From Deefgea tanakiae (GTDB taxonomy: Bacteria; Pseudomonadota; Gammaproteobacteria; Burkholderiales; Chitinibacteraceae), in NCBI RefSeq assembly GCF_019665765.1, contig NZ_CP081150.1, positions 1,736,001-1,800,000 of the forward strand: a stretch of 64,000 bases of DNA. Direction: 5' to 3'. Shown piece after piece: positions 1 to 8,413 of this stretch (the stretch's first letter is position 1; each line of letters begins with the position of its first letter). The notes below the pieces were generated by a model. It was not told the origin of the DNA and searched no databases. It saw nothing but the letters and a program-made list of their open reading frames with translations. The translations under genes were made by a program, and so were the position numbers.

Positions 1-504
1 CACATCATCAGCATCAGCTTCAAAAAACAGCACTTGCGCCACGCCTTCGTTGGCGTAAATCTTGGCAGGCAATGGCGTGGTATTGGAAAACTCTAAAGTC
101 ACATACCCTTCCCACTCAGGCTCAAAGGGCGTTACGTTCACAATAATGCCGCAACGCGCATAAGTTGATTTACCCAAGCAAATCGTCAAGGCATTCCGTG
201 GAATACGGAAATACTCTACCGTGCGGGCTAAAGCAAAAGAATTTGGTGGGATAATACAATAGCCTTTACCCGATACATCGACAAAGCTACCTTCATCGAA
301 ATTCTTCGGGTCAACAATGGTCGAATTGATATTCGTGAAGACCTTAAACTCATCGGCACACCGAATATCGTAGCCATAACTCGATGTGCCGTACGACACA
401 ATCCGCTCGCCATTGAGCTCTTTCACTTGGCCCGGCACAAACGGCTCGATCATGCCGTGCTCTTGCGCCATCCGGCGTATCCACTTATCTGATTTAATAC
501 TCAT
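1..504 (-). CDS. dcd: dCTP deaminase, partial (3' end beyond window)
   Basis: Deaminates dCTP to dUTP, feeding dUMP and dTTP synthesis in the cytoplasm. The minus-strand frame from the ATG at 504 is open to base 1 and gives 168 residues of a family usually near 188, so about 20 C-terminal residues are missing. Visible family signatures are SYGYDIR near residue 42, the phosphate-binding segment GKSTYARCG near 110, and the catalytic block [16 protein letters not shown] near 122-137, which carries the general-base glutamate. The start fits the usual [13 protein letters not shown] opening. The gene is divergent from the peroxiredoxin across a 380-bp gap. Identity is inferred from motif recognition only, but the match runs over the whole visible length. 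Confidence 0.93.
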   Translation of the reverse strand, partial: MSIKSDKWIRRMAQEHGMIEPFVPGQVKELNGERIVSYGTSSYGYDIRCADEFKVFTNINSTIVDPKNFDEGSFVDVSGKGYCIIPPNSFALARTVEYFRIPRNALTICLGKSTYARCGIIVNVTPFEPEWEGYVTLEFSNTTPLPAKIYANEGVAQVLFFEADADDV

Positions 505-884
505 TGCACTCTACTCTTTATTGTTTGGTTCAGACGCAGCACGATTTGTGCCTTGCTGCTCGCATTGGCTCAAAGTATAAATGATTCCGACTTGAACCCA
601 CTGCATTTGTACTCATATTAATACCGTTAACGTGTTTGTCACACGCCTGTAAATATTCTTCCCGTATTGTAACGGTATTAGCCGCTCCCGCTAAGCCTGC
701 GACACCAGAGAATGACGCACTGTAATGATTTGAGATTTGTGACAAAGCAAATCTTGCTCAATTGCAGGTGATTGCCGACAATGAAATAGACGAGCAACAG
801 CTTTACTACTCGCTGATACAACGATGCAATTCAAAAGTTGTCTAAGTCTTAGGCCATCAATAATAAAACGATTCGGAGCCACTA
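505..884. other. Intergenic region between dcd and bcp with an 11-bp inverted repeat
   Basis: No convincing gene lies in these 380 bases; the short frames have no recognisable protein character. It must hold the divergent promoters for dcd and bcp. One structure stands out: TAATACCGTTA at 619-629 and its exact reverse complement TAACGGTATTA at 670-680, separated by 40 bases. This could be a pair of operator half-sites or the stem of a large hairpin. No clear -35/-10 pair was assigned. Confidence 0.4.
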
Positions 885-1343
885 ATGAGTTTAAGCCCTT
901 GCCCAACGCTGGTTTTATCTGGCACCGGCAACACCACATTTGATACTGCTGCACTGGCGGGCTCAATGTTTGTTCTGTATTTCTACCCCAAAGACAGCAC
1001 ACCAGGCTGCACCACTGAATCAGGTGATTTTCGCGATTTGCACACGCAGTTTATCGCAGCTAATTGCCAAGTCTTTGGAATGAGTCGTGACTCATTAAAA
1101 AGCCATGAAAATTTCAAAGCAAAACTACAGCTGCCATTTGAATTAATCTCAGACCCTGAAGAAATCGCTTGTGAAGCATTTGGCGTCATGAAGCTCAAAA
1201 ACATGTACGGCAAGCAAGTAAGGGGTATTGAACGTAGTACATTTATTATCAATGCCTCTGGCGAAATACTGAAAGAATGGCGCGGTGTTAAAGTACCAAA
1301 CCATGCAGCAGAAGTACTAAGTTTCGTGCAATCCCAGCAGTAA
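885..1343 (+). CDS. bcp: Thioredoxin-dependent peroxiredoxin, Bcp/PrxQ family
   Basis: Reduces hydrogen peroxide and organic hydroperoxides in the cytoplasm. The 152-residue protein has the thioredoxin-fold core FVLYFYPKDSTPGCTTES with the peroxidatic cysteine at residue 42. E. coli Bcp has a resolving cysteine five residues later; here that position is glycine, with ESG in place of the usual Cys context, so this is a one-Cys or differently resolved variant (other cysteines are at about 6, 60 and 96). The conserved R of IERSTFIIN is present. The ATG at 885 follows CGGAGC, a reasonable ribosome site. The gene stands alone, with a terminator directly after it. Confidence 0.9.
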   Translation: MSLSPCPTLVLSGTGNTTFDTAALAGSMFVLYFYPKDSTPGCTTESGDFRDLHTQFIAANCQVFGMSRDSLKSHENFKAKLQLPFELISDPEEIACEAFGVMKLKNMYGKQVRGIERSTFIINASGEILKEWRGVKVPNHAAEVLSFVQSQQ

Positions 1344-1349
1344 ACACCG

Positions 1350-1372
1350 AGCGGCCATTGAGCCGCTTTTTT
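1350..1372 (+). terminator. Rho-independent terminator of bcp
   Basis: AGCGGC at 1350-1355 pairs with GCCGCT at 1362-1367 around a six-base loop, followed by a run of T to 1372. It starts seven bases after the bcp stop. Confidence 0.8.
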
Positions 1373-1501
1373 ATTGAATCCAAGTACAAGCACAAACGTT
1401 GCATGACAAGCAGGACGGTAGAGCAAGTACTCAAGGTACGGTAATACTCAACCAGCGAGTCATTCTTCTTTTGTATTAAAACTAAGAACAAGGAGTGCAT
1501 C

Positions 1502-2911
1502 ATGGCCGCCCGTAAACGTAAAGCCCCCAGTGACAGCAAACTTTTTGTGCTGGATACCAATGTGTTGATGCATGACCCCACCTCGATCTTTCGCTTTCAA
1601 GAGCACGATGTCTTTGTGCCGATGATGACGCTCGAAGAGTTGGATTCGAATAAAAAAGGTATGACCGAAGTCGCCCGTAATGCACGACAAGCCAGCCGCT
1701 TTATGGAAGAACTCGTCGCCGGCATGGAGCACAATCTGCACGACGGCGTATCACTGAGCAAAGGCAGTAAAGATCAGGCCACCGGCCATCTATTTTTGCA
1801 AACCGAGGCCATCACGAGCGTATTACCCGCGCAGCTCCCTATGGGCAAAGCGGATAACCAAATTTTGGGTGTCGTGCATCATCTGCAACAGATGTTTCCG
1901 AAACGAGAGGTTATTCTCGTTTCTAAAGACATCAATATGCGAATTAAAGCCCGTACATTGGGTTTGGCGGCGGAAGATTACTTTAATGACAAAGTACTCG
2001 AAGATACCGACCTGCTTTACACCGGTATGCGCGAAATTGACCAAGCTTTTTGGGAGCGTAACGGCAAAGATTTACAAAGCTGGCAAGAAGGTGGCCGCAG
2101 CTATTGGAAAATCAAAGGGCCAGACGTACCTGAGCTTTACGTCAACCAACTGCTTTACCAAGCAGGTGACACCCCATTGCAAGCACGTGTCGTCAATATC
2201 GATGGTAAAACAGCTGTGTTTGAGAGCCTCAAAGATTATAGCCACACCAAAAATGCGATCTGGGGCATTACCGCCCGCAATCGTGAGCAAAACTTCGCAC
2301 TCAATTTACTGATGAATCCTGATGTTGATTTTGTTTCACTCCTCGGCCAAGCTGGTACTGGTAAAACACTGCTCACCCTTGCTGCCTGCTTGGTGCAAAC
2401 GCTAGAAAGTAAAATTTACACCGAAATCATCATGACCCGCGTCACAGTCCCTGTTGGTGAAGACATCGGCTTCTTACCAGGCACTGAAGAAGAAAAAATG
2501 ATGCCTTGGATGGGCGCGCTGGAAGACAACCTCGATGTACTCAACCAAACCGATGCCGAAGCGGGCGACTGGGGCCGCGCCGCAACGCGCGATTTGATTC
2601 GCTCGCGAATTAAAGTCAAATCACTCAACTTTATGCGCGGCCGAACCTTCTTGAAGAAGTTTTTAATTATCGATGAAGCACAAAATTTGACCTCCAAACA
2701 AATGAAAACGCTCATTACCCGCGCAGGCCCCGGCACCAAGGTCGTCTGCTTAGGCAATATCAGTCAGATTGATACGCCCTATTTGACGGAAGGCTCATCT
2801 GGGTTGACGTATGTGGTAGATCGCTTTAAAGGCTGGGAACACTCAGGCCATATTACGCTGACACGCGGTGAACGCTCGCGCTTGGCGGATTACGCAGCCG
2901 AAGTGCTCTAA
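1502..2911 (+). CDS. PIN domain-PhoH ATPase fusion (PhoH2/YlaK type)
   Basis: A 469-residue protein with two domains. Residues about 14-150 form a PIN ribonuclease domain: LFVLDTNVLMHDP carries the first acidic metal ligand, LEELD the second, and SKDINMRIKA the late acidic motif. The C-terminal half is a PhoH-type P-loop ATPase, with Walker A GQAGTGKTLLTLAA near residue 281 and Walker B FLIIDEAQNLT near 387. PhoH2 proteins of this layout are reported as RNA helicase/ribonucleases, sometimes paired with a small antitoxin; no such partner ORF is seen upstream. The start is firm: AAGGAG lies eight bases before the ATG. It is monocistronic, between two terminators. Confidence 0.93.
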   Translation: MAARKRKAPSDSKLFVLDTNVLMHDPTSIFRFQEHDVFVPMMTLEELDSNKKGMTEVARNARQASRFMEELVAGMEHNLHDGVSLSKGSKDQATGHLFLQTEAITSVLPAQLPMGKADNQILGVVHHLQQMFPKREVILVSKDINMRIKARTLGLAAEDYFNDKVLEDTDLLYTGMREIDQAFWERNGKDLQSWQEGGRSYWKIKGPDVPELYVNQLLYQAGDTPLQARVVNIDGKTAVFESLKDYSHTKNAIWGITARNREQNFALNLLMNPDVDFVSLLGQAGTGKTLLTLAACLVQTLESKIYTEIIMTRVTVPVGEDIGFLPGTEEEKMMPWMGALEDNLDVLNQTDAEAGDWGRAATRDLIRSRIKVKSLNFMRGRTFLKKFLIIDEAQNLTSKQMKTLITRAGPGTKVVCLGNISQIDTPYLTEGSSGLTYVVDRFKGWEHSGHITLTRGERSRLADYAAEVL

Positions 2912-2921
2912 ACGAAAAAAG

Positions 2922-2948
2922 GCCGAAACAGATGTTTCGGCTTTTTTT
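2922..2948. terminator. Bidirectional terminator between phoH-like gene and lipoprotein gene
   Basis: GCCGAAACA (2922-2930) pairs perfectly with TGTTTCGGC (2933-2941). An A-run precedes and a T-run follows, so it can serve both convergent genes. Confidence 0.88.
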
Positions 2949-2967
2949 AAATCACACTAACAAAGAA

Positions 2968-3510
2968 TTAAATCGCAGCTACAGCACTCGCGACAGAGGC
3001 TTTGTTACTGATTTTCACTGCAACGGTTTTTTCCACGCAAGACTTTCGCTCGCCATTGGCCGTATCAACAATCACGCCACATCCTCGAGCAATCACAAAC
3101 CCTTGCCCTAAAGCATTACCAGCAAAAAAAGATTTAATCGGTAAAGGCACACCCGAAACCGACAGCACGGCCAATTGCTCATCCCACTTCAAGCTAGCTT
3201 TCTTATTCGATTGGGGATTGAGCGTCACAAAAAATTCAATATCAGAATCAGACTTCACCGCATCTTGACTGAGAAACAAATTAAAGCTCGAAGCGTCAAC
3301 TGCAGTAGCATCCCAATCAATTGAAAAGTCACCTGAATTAATCAGCACGACACCATTTGCATCCACGCCAGAAGCGTTGACACGAACAGCCTGCAGTTTA
3401 GGAACAGTATTAACCGTTTCAACATTGACCTTGCCACCATCAACCGAAACACCACTGCCACCGCACGCGACCAAGGCACTGCATATCATAGCCAAACCAA
3501 TATATTTCAT
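2968..3510 (-). CDS. Hypothetical lipoprotein
   Basis: No known family was recognised. The 180-residue product begins with a lipoprotein signal: MKYIGLAMICSALVACGG has a lipobox (LVAC) with the lipidated cysteine at residue 16. The mature part is rich in Val, Ser, Asn and Asp with short beta-like stretches, and three further cysteines occur in the C-terminal third (GCGVIV, KSCVEK region), possibly forming a disulphide in the periplasm. It starts nine bases after the Usg-like stop. The stop TAA of that gene lies within its apparent ribosome site (TTAAGG), which suggests co-transcription and coupling. Confidence 0.75.
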   Translation of the reverse strand: MKYIGLAMICSALVACGGSGVSVDGGKVNVETVNTVPKLQAVRVNASGVDANGVVLINSGDFSIDWDATAVDASSFNLFLSQDAVKSDSDIEFFVTLNPQSNKKASLKWDEQLAVLSVSGVPLPIKSFFAGNALGQGFVIARGCGVIVDTANGERKSCVEKTVAVKISNKASVASAVAAI

Positions 3511-3519
3511 AAATTAGCC

Positions 3520-4443
3520 TTAAATCAAAGCGAGCAGCAACACTGCAGCACGAGCAGGTAGGCGCGCATTATCAGCGACCAACCATAAGTTCACAGAGCG
3601 ACCATCGGCGGACAATGTCAGTTGATTTAGCCAAACTTTATCACCACCAATCGCATCTTGCGGAGTGGCAATGCCTGAGCTACCTTCCGCTTTCAAATGA
3701 TACAAAGTCGGTGCATCAGCGATTGCAGCTTCTAGTTGTTCCATCGTCACGGCTTGATTTAACTGCACACTCAAACTCACTGCGTGACCAAAAAAAACAG
3801 GAACACGGCTCACCGTCAAACAATTAACTGGCGTACCAATTGTGGTTAATTCTGCGGAAACTCGGGCTTCTTCACCACGTATCGCAGTGGGTAAAATATT
3901 AAAAGCCAAGCGTTTTGGATAGCCTGCTAATTCAACTTCTTGCTGCGCGAATAACTGACGTGTTTGCATAGCCAAAGCATCAATCGCTGATTTGCCATCT
4001 TCAGATACCGATACCATCGCGGTTGCCGCTGCAAAATCAATTTTAGCGATGCTTTGCAAGGCCGCTAATGGCGCAGAAATCATCGACGTCAGTACATGCG
4101 GCAAACCGATAATCTGACCGCGCTGCGGCTTGCCAGTTTTACTGTCTGTTTCGCCGGTTAAATCGATCACTGCAGCGCCAGCTTCTGCTGCGATTTTCGC
4201 GTATTGTGTTGCCAAATCTGGTACACCAACAAACAATACCGCATCGGCTTTGGACCAATCGAATGTCGCGACATCAATCATCGGTAAAGTTTGATTACGC
4301 AGATCTACTGAACTAGCATCTTCATCATCAGACAAGGGATAAAGTGCAGTTACGGCCAAAGGCATTTCGCCCAATACATCCAATACCGCTTGAGATGCAG
4401 GGGTATCAGCCCCAACGAGAGCAACTGAAATTGCTTTAGACAT
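3520..4443 (-). CDS. usg: Aspartate-semialdehyde dehydrogenase-like protein, Usg type (probable pseudoenzyme)
   Basis: Resembles the Usg branch of the Asd superfamily, often located between the leu genes and truA in betaproteobacteria. The start is taken at ATG 4443, behind GGAG, giving 307 residues beginning MSKAISVALVGADTPASQ; the longer frame to 4494 lacks a ribosome site. A Rossmann nucleotide-binding opening and the ALGG-like C-terminal dimerisation fold are recognisable. However, the Asd catalytic segment (normally NCST) reads HVLT near residue 133, so the nucleophilic cysteine is absent. A dehydrogenase role is therefore unlikely; the function of Usg proteins is unknown. It lies directly upstream of the small lipoprotein gene. 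Confidence 0.8.
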   Translation of the reverse strand: MSKAISVALVGADTPASQAVLDVLGEMPLAVTALYPLSDDEDASSVDLRNQTLPMIDVATFDWSKADAVLFVGVPDLATQYAKIAAEAGAAVIDLTGETDSKTGKPQRGQIIGLPHVLTSMISAPLAALQSIAKIDFAAATAMVSVSEDGKSAIDALAMQTRQLFAQQEVELAGYPKRLAFNILPTAIRGEEARVSAELTTIGTPVNCLTVSRVPVFFGHAVSLSVQLNQAVTMEQLEAAIADAPTLYHLKAEGSSGIATPQDAIGGDKVWLNQLTLSADGRSVNLWLVADNARLPARAAVLLLALI

Positions 4444-4529
4444 AAACCCACTCCAAGTATAAAAAAACCAGCACCTGATACTTTCATGCATCAAGGCGAA
4501 TCGGGCATTTTACTCGGTATAGACAGATA

Positions 4530-4562
4530 AAACGAGTACGGCAGTTAAAGCCTTACTCGTTT
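4530..4562 (-). terminator. Terminator after the periplasmic binding protein gene
   Basis: AAACGAGTA (4530-4538) pairs with TACTCGTTT (4554-4562), with an inner GGC/GCC pairing. Read on the minus strand the stem is followed by TTTTATC. Confidence 0.7.
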
Positions 4563-4573
4563 GGTCGAGGCGC

Positions 4574-5344
4574 TTATGGTTTTTGCGCCGTTTGATAGAG
4601 CTCTTCTCGGGTCAGTGCAAACAATTGCTGAAGTTGGCCTGATTTTTCCAATTTGGCCAATCCTGCATTAAATGCTGCGATCCAGCGCTCCGCATTTGGA
4701 TTTCTCTTATTGATTACCACGTGCAATGGTGCTTCCCAATAGGCTTTTTTCTGACAACTCAGTTGCGCTCGTTCTGCTTTGGTGAGATGCATCGCCATTA
4801 AATATGGTGCAACTTCGGCATCAATGGGGAACAAATCAATATGCCCTGCCAGCAGCTTTTTAAAGTTTGCCGCATCACTTGCGGCTGCATCTACCTTTAA
4901 AACGCCACTTGTTTGCAACTTCGAAAAATCATCGGAATAATAATTCCCAGTCGTGATGCCAATAGAATACGGCGCTAAGTCGGCCATTTTTTTCCACGGA
5001 TAGTCTTGATTACTTCGATGACAAAAAACCATTTGCAAAGCAATCACGGGATTGGTGTACAGCAAGTCTTTTTCGCGATCTGGATTTCTTGCCCAGCCGA
5101 AACTGCCATCGTACGCTCCGCGCCGAGCACCTTCAATGGCGCGATTATTCGGTACCGACTTCAAAACCACCTCAATCCCTTGCGAATCAAATGCCGCCAA
5201 TACCGCACGGGTTAATAAGCCTTGATAAGGAATTTTCTCCCCCATATACGGCGGGTATTCTTGCAAAGTGAGAGTAATAGTATCCGCTTTTGCTAAGCCA
5301 GCAATCATAGACAAGCCAATCAATAAAGACAGATTTCGTAGCAC
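4574..5344 (-). CDS. Periplasmic solute-binding protein (amino-acid type, PBPb fold)
   Basis: A 256-residue exported protein of the extracellular solute-binding family 3. Residues 1-20 (MLRNLSLLIGLSMIAGLAKA) form a signal peptide, followed by the family opening ITLTLQEYPPYMGE. YDGSFGWARNPDREKDLLYT near 76-95 and KKLLAGHIDLFPID near 160 are typical of the two-lobed fold. The start codon is GTG, with AAGGGAG six bases upstream. No permease or ATPase gene is nearby, so it may serve a transporter encoded elsewhere or act as a sensor. It has its own terminator and lies behind the leuB terminator, so it is a separate unit. Confidence 0.85.
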   Translation of the reverse strand: MLRNLSLLIGLSMIAGLAKADTITLTLQEYPPYMGEKIPYQGLLTRAVLAAFDSQGIEVVLKSVPNNRAIEGARRGAYDGSFGWARNPDREKDLLYTNPVIALQMVFCHRSNQDYPWKKMADLAPYSIGITTGNYYSDDFSKLQTSGVLKVDAAASDAANFKKLLAGHIDLFPIDAEVAPYLMAMHLTKAERAQLSCQKKAYWEAPLHVVINKRNPNAERWIAAFNAGLAKLEKSGQLQQLFALTREELYQTAQKP

Positions 5345-5404
5345 GATAAACTCCCTTATTCGAATCGATCAAACTGATAAAGCCATACTAGTTGCCCCAA
5401 ATAG

Positions 5405-5433
5405 AAAAAGGCCGACATCTTTAGATGCCAGCC
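5405..5433 (-). terminator. Terminator after leuB
   Basis: On the minus strand GGCTGGCATC and GATGTCGGCC form an imperfect stem around TAAA, followed by TTTTT. It lies 32 bases past the leuB stop. Confidence 0.78.
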
Positions 5434-5464
5434 TCTTTAAGATGATAAACGGTATTTAATCCGA

Positions 5465-6529
5465 TTACATCGCCGCGACCACGGCAGCGCCCATTGCTGA
5501 ACAAGAAACCTTAGTCGTGCCTTCTTCAAAAATATCCGCCGTACGCAAGCCATCGGCCAATACTTTTTTCACTGCATTTTCAACACGTTGCGCTGCAGCT
5601 TCATTATTAAATGTGTAACGAAGCATCATCGCCACCGACAAAATAGTTGCCAATGGATTGGCAATATCTTTGCCCGCGATATCCGGCGCAGAACCGTGAC
5701 TTGGCTCGTACAAGCCTTTGTTGTTCACATCAAGCGAAGCCGAAGGCAACATACCGATTGAGCCCGTCAACATCGATGCTTCATCCGACAAAATATCGCC
5801 GAAGATATTACCCGTCACGACCACGTCGAACTGCTTTGGCGCTTTCACCAATTGCATCGCAGCGTTATCGACCAGCATATGGCTCAACTCCACGTCTGGA
5901 TATTCTTTGGCCATATCGGTCATGATTTCTTTCCAGAATTCAGTCGTTTCGAGCACATTGGCTTTGTCAACTGAACACAGTTTCTTGCCACGCTTTTGCG
6001 CCGCTTGGAAAGCCACATGGCCAATTCGACGAATTTCCGATTCGGCGTACAGCATCGTATTAAAGCCTTCGCGCTCGCCCGCGTCATTTACGCGAATGCC
6101 CCGTGGCTGACCGAAATAAATATCACCCGTCAATTCGCGCACAATCAAAATATCCAAACCAGAAACCACTTCAGGCTTGAGCGTTGATGCGTTAGCGAGT
6201 TCTGGATACAAAATGGCAGGGCGAAGATTGGCGAACAGATTCAAATCTTTGCGAATGGCCAACAGGCCGCGCTCTGGACGCAATGGGCGATCGAGTTTGT
6301 CATATTGCGGGCCACCAACAGCACCGAGCAAAATCGCATCAGCTTCACGCGCTAAGTTTTGCGTGAACTCTGGATACGGCGATCCGTACTGATCATAAGC
6401 TGCGCCGCCTAGAGGCGCTTCTTGCATTTCTAAATCTAAACCGTCATTTTTTAATACTTCGAGCACTTTTTTAGCTTGTGCAACGATTTCAGGGCCAATG
6501 CCATCGCCGGGCAGAATCAATACTTTCAT
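5465..6529 (-). CDS. leuB: 3-isopropylmalate dehydrogenase
   Basis: Oxidatively decarboxylates 3-isopropylmalate to 2-oxoisocaproate, the third step of leucine synthesis, using NAD. The 354-residue product starts [16 protein letters not shown] at 6529; a much longer in-frame extension to 6703 has no family resemblance and was rejected. Substrate loop [22 protein letters not shown] near 92-113, YFGQPRG near 142, the lysine of [10 protein letters not shown] near 192 and the metal aspartates (VDNAAMQL and [14 protein letters not shown], about 223-260) are all present. [14 protein letters not shown] near 291 binds cofactor. It is separated from leuD by nagB and a 406-bp repeat-bearing gap, so it probably has its own promoter. 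Confidence 0.97.
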   Translation of the reverse strand: MKVLILPGDGIGPEIVAQAKKVLEVLKNDGLDLEMQEAPLGGAAYDQYGSPYPEFTQNLAREADAILLGAVGGPQYDKLDRPLRPERGLLAIRKDLNLFANLRPAILYPELANASTLKPEVVSGLDILIVRELTGDIYFGQPRGIRVNDAGEREGFNTMLYAESEIRRIGHVAFQAAQKRGKKLCSVDKANVLETTEFWKEIMTDMAKEYPDVELSHMLVDNAAMQLVKAPKQFDVVVTGNIFGDILSDEASMLTGSIGMLPSASLDVNNKGLYEPSHGSAPDIAGKDIANPLATILSVAMMLRYTFNNEAAAQRVENAVKKVLADGLRTADIFEEGTTKVSCSAMGAAVVAAM

Positions 6530-6704
6530 GTTTATCTCGTGGTAGGTTTTATAAATAAATCTTTGGTATAGCCAGCCAAGCCATATTTTTAAAAGCTCAG
6601 AAACAAATACGCAATAATAAAAATTGCTAACATTCAGATTAATTAGATTATTGATGCTGTGCCGCGCTCGTCGGGCTGAATATTTTAAATCCCTCAATAT
6701 CAAA

Positions 6705-6820
6705 CCGACGAAGTCGGTGCAGATATAGGGTCGCCTTCTCTTGCTTACTTCTCTTGGCGAAGCAAGAGAAGTAAGTCCCCGTCGCGGACTGCGACTCTAA
6801 AACTAGTGCCGCAGGCACTA
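6705..6820. repeat. Cluster of four hairpins between nagB and leuB
   Basis: The 406-base gap 6530-6935 has no gene but holds a tight series of perfect inverted repeats: CCGAC/GTCGG (6705-6717), a 13-bp stem CTTACTTCTCTTG/CAAGAGAAGTAAG with loop GCGAAG (6744-6775), GTCGC/GCGAC (6781-6795) and TAGTGCC/GGCACTA (6804-6820). The 13-bp unit resembles dispersed intergenic palindromes with a GCGAAG loop seen in many proteobacterial genomes. It is probably a composite of REP-like elements. No second copy was noticed in this window. Confidence 0.7.
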
Positions 6821-6892
6821 AAACCTATCAACACGAAATCTGAACATTACCGAAAACAAGCTATATGAAACGATTACAACACTTAAACGTAG

Positions 6893-6918
6893 AAAAAGAG
6901 GGGCAAGCCCCTCTTTTT
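6893..6918. terminator. Terminator after nagB
   Basis: AAAAAGAGGGGC and GCCCCTCTTTTT form a perfect 12-bp stem with a two-base loop, 18 bases past the nagB stop. It is symmetric, so it can act on both strands. Confidence 0.88.
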
Positions 6919-6935
6919 ACCCACTCCAAGCTCGC

Positions 6936-7667
6936 TTAGAACGATACTTTATAATCTACATCGCAATCAGTCATCACAATCACGCGTGGGTGCGTTTGTA
7001 GCAATGAAGCAGGTACCAGCGTTGTGATTGGGCCATTCAATGTTGCATCCAAGATCGCAGCTTTTTCAGCACCTTTCACAACAAGCAAAATCGCTTTGGC
7101 TTGCATAATTGTACCCATACCCATCGTTACCGCGTGCGTTGGCACTTCGTCGATGTGGTTAAAGAAACGCTTGTTCGCTTCGCGAGTTTCTTGCTTCAAT
7201 GTAACTTTATAAGTACCACGTGACAATTGTGTATCTGGCTCATTGAAACCAATGTGACCGTTGCCGCCAATACCGAGCAATTGCAGATCCACCGGACCTT
7301 GCTCAAACATCATTTTATCGTAGTTGCGGCACTCTGCATCCACGTCAGCCGCGTTGCCATCTGGCACATTGGTGTTTTCACGCTTGATATCGATGTGGTC
7401 GAACAAATTGCTTTGCATGAAATTGCGGTAACTTTCTTTATGCGTCACTGGCAAACCAACATACTCATCCAAATTGAATGTTTTTGCACTCGCAAAACTC
7501 ACCAAGCCTGCTTTATATGTCTTTACGATTTCTTGGTACAAACCAACTGGCGTACCGCCTGTGGCCATACCCAAAACTGCGTTTGGTTTTGCACGAACCA
7601 TAGAAATGATGAGGTCCGCCGCTGCGCGGTCTAAATCAGCTGAATTTTTAAATTTATGCAGGATCAT
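6936..7667 (-). CDS. nagB: Glucosamine-6-phosphate deaminase
   Basis: Converts glucosamine-6-phosphate to fructose-6-phosphate and ammonia, the exit from amino-sugar and chitin catabolism into glycolysis. The start is set at ATG 7667 behind TTGGAAAC; the frame also opens at a TTG 15 bases earlier. The 243-residue protein is the short Bacillus-like form rather than the 266-residue E. coli form. It has the phosphate loop GMATGGTPVGLY near 34, the catalytic FNLDEYVG near 63 and LGIGGNGHIGFNEP near 130. It lies between leuD and leuB on the same strand but has terminators on both sides, so it is an independent unit; nagA is not in the window. Confidence 0.95.
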   Translation of the reverse strand: MILHKFKNSADLDRAAADLIISMVRAKPNAVLGMATGGTPVGLYQEIVKTYKAGLVSFASAKTFNLDEYVGLPVTHKESYRNFMQSNLFDHIDIKRENTNVPDGNAADVDAECRNYDKMMFEQGPVDLQLLGIGGNGHIGFNEPDTQLSRGTYKVTLKQETREANKRFFNHIDEVPTHAVTMGMGTIMQAKAILLVVKGAEKAAILDATLNGPITTLVPASLLQTHPRVIVMTDCDVDYKVSF

Positions 7668-7745
7668 TCTAATAGTTTCCAATAGTGAATTCGACCGTAG
7701 TAGGATACGACAGAATTCAATTAATAATATTGATACAGCCTAAAA

Positions 7746-7771
7746 AAACGGCCCAAAGGAATGGGCCGTTT
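7746..7771 (-). terminator. Terminator after leuD
   Basis: AAACGGCCCA (7746-7755) pairs with TGGGCCGTTT (7762-7771) around six bases. On the minus strand a run of T follows. It ends the leuC-ecn-leuD transcript. Confidence 0.85.
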
Positions 7772-7774
7772 CAT

Positions 7775-8413
7775 TTATTTCACAAACAGCCAAGGCTGCG
7801 CCGCTTGATGCTTTGTTTCAAATGCTTTAATTTTATCGGCGTGCGCTAAAGTCAAACCAATTTCATCCAAACCATTGAGCAAACAATGTTTGCGATGCTC
7901 TGTCACCTCAAACGGGAAAACTTGTCCGCTTGGTGTGGTAATAGTTTGCGCTTGCAAATTAATATTTAAACGATAACCTTCGGTTTTTGCTTCTTCAAAC
8001 AACTGGTCAATCACGGCTGCTGGTTGCACAATCGGCAACAAGCCATTTTTAAAACAATTATTAAAGAAAATATCCGCAAAACTCGGTGCAATTAGCGCGC
8101 AAAAACCGAAATCTTCGATCGCCCATGGCGCATGTTCACGCGATGAACCACAGCCAAAATTATCGCGTGCCAACAACACTTGCGCGCCTTGATTGCGCGG
8201 CAAATTCAATTCAAACTCAAGATTCAATTTGCGTTGACTGTTATCCATACCGGGCTCGCCGTGATCAAGATAGCGCCATTCATCAAACAAATTCGGACCA
8301 AAGCCTGAACGTTTAATTGACTTCAAAAACTGCTTTGGGATGATTGCGTCGGTATCCACATTCGCGCGATCCATCGCACAGACCAAACCGTCCAACTCAA
8401 TAAACGCCTTCAT
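7775..8413 (-). CDS. leuD: 3-isopropylmalate dehydratase small subunit
   Basis: Swivelling-domain subunit that pairs with LeuC to isomerise 2- to 3-isopropylmalate in leucine synthesis. The 212-residue length is normal. Signatures: [13 protein letters not shown] near 19-31, [20 protein letters not shown] near 80-99 and [18 protein letters not shown] near 111-128. Its ATG overlaps the TGA of the upstream entericidin-like gene (ATGA), so translation is probably coupled. Confidence 0.97.
   Translation of the reverse strand: MKAFIELDGLVCAMDRANVDTDAIIPKQFLKSIKRSGFGPNLFDEWRYLDHGEPGMDNSQRKLNLEFELNLPRNQGAQVLLARDNFGCGSSREHAPWAIEDFGFCALIAPSFADIFFNNCFKNGLLPIVQPAAVIDQLFEEAKTEGYRLNINLQAQTITTPSGQVFPFEVTEHRKHCLLNGLDEIGLTLAHADKIKAFETKHQAAQPWLFVK

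Noticed and set aside
530-1002. Two overlapping minus-strand ORFs between dcd and bcp
   Set aside because: Codon composition is not protein-like, the second overlaps bcp, and no start signal or family motif is visible. The gap is better explained as divergent promoter DNA.
983-1426. A 147-codon minus-strand ORF over bcp
   Set aside because: It is antisense to a clear peroxiredoxin, with shadow-like composition and no ribosome site.
6530-6703. N-terminal extension of leuB by 58 codons
   Set aside because: The extension has no similarity to LeuB, and the family N-terminus [15 protein letters not shown] starts exactly at 6529.
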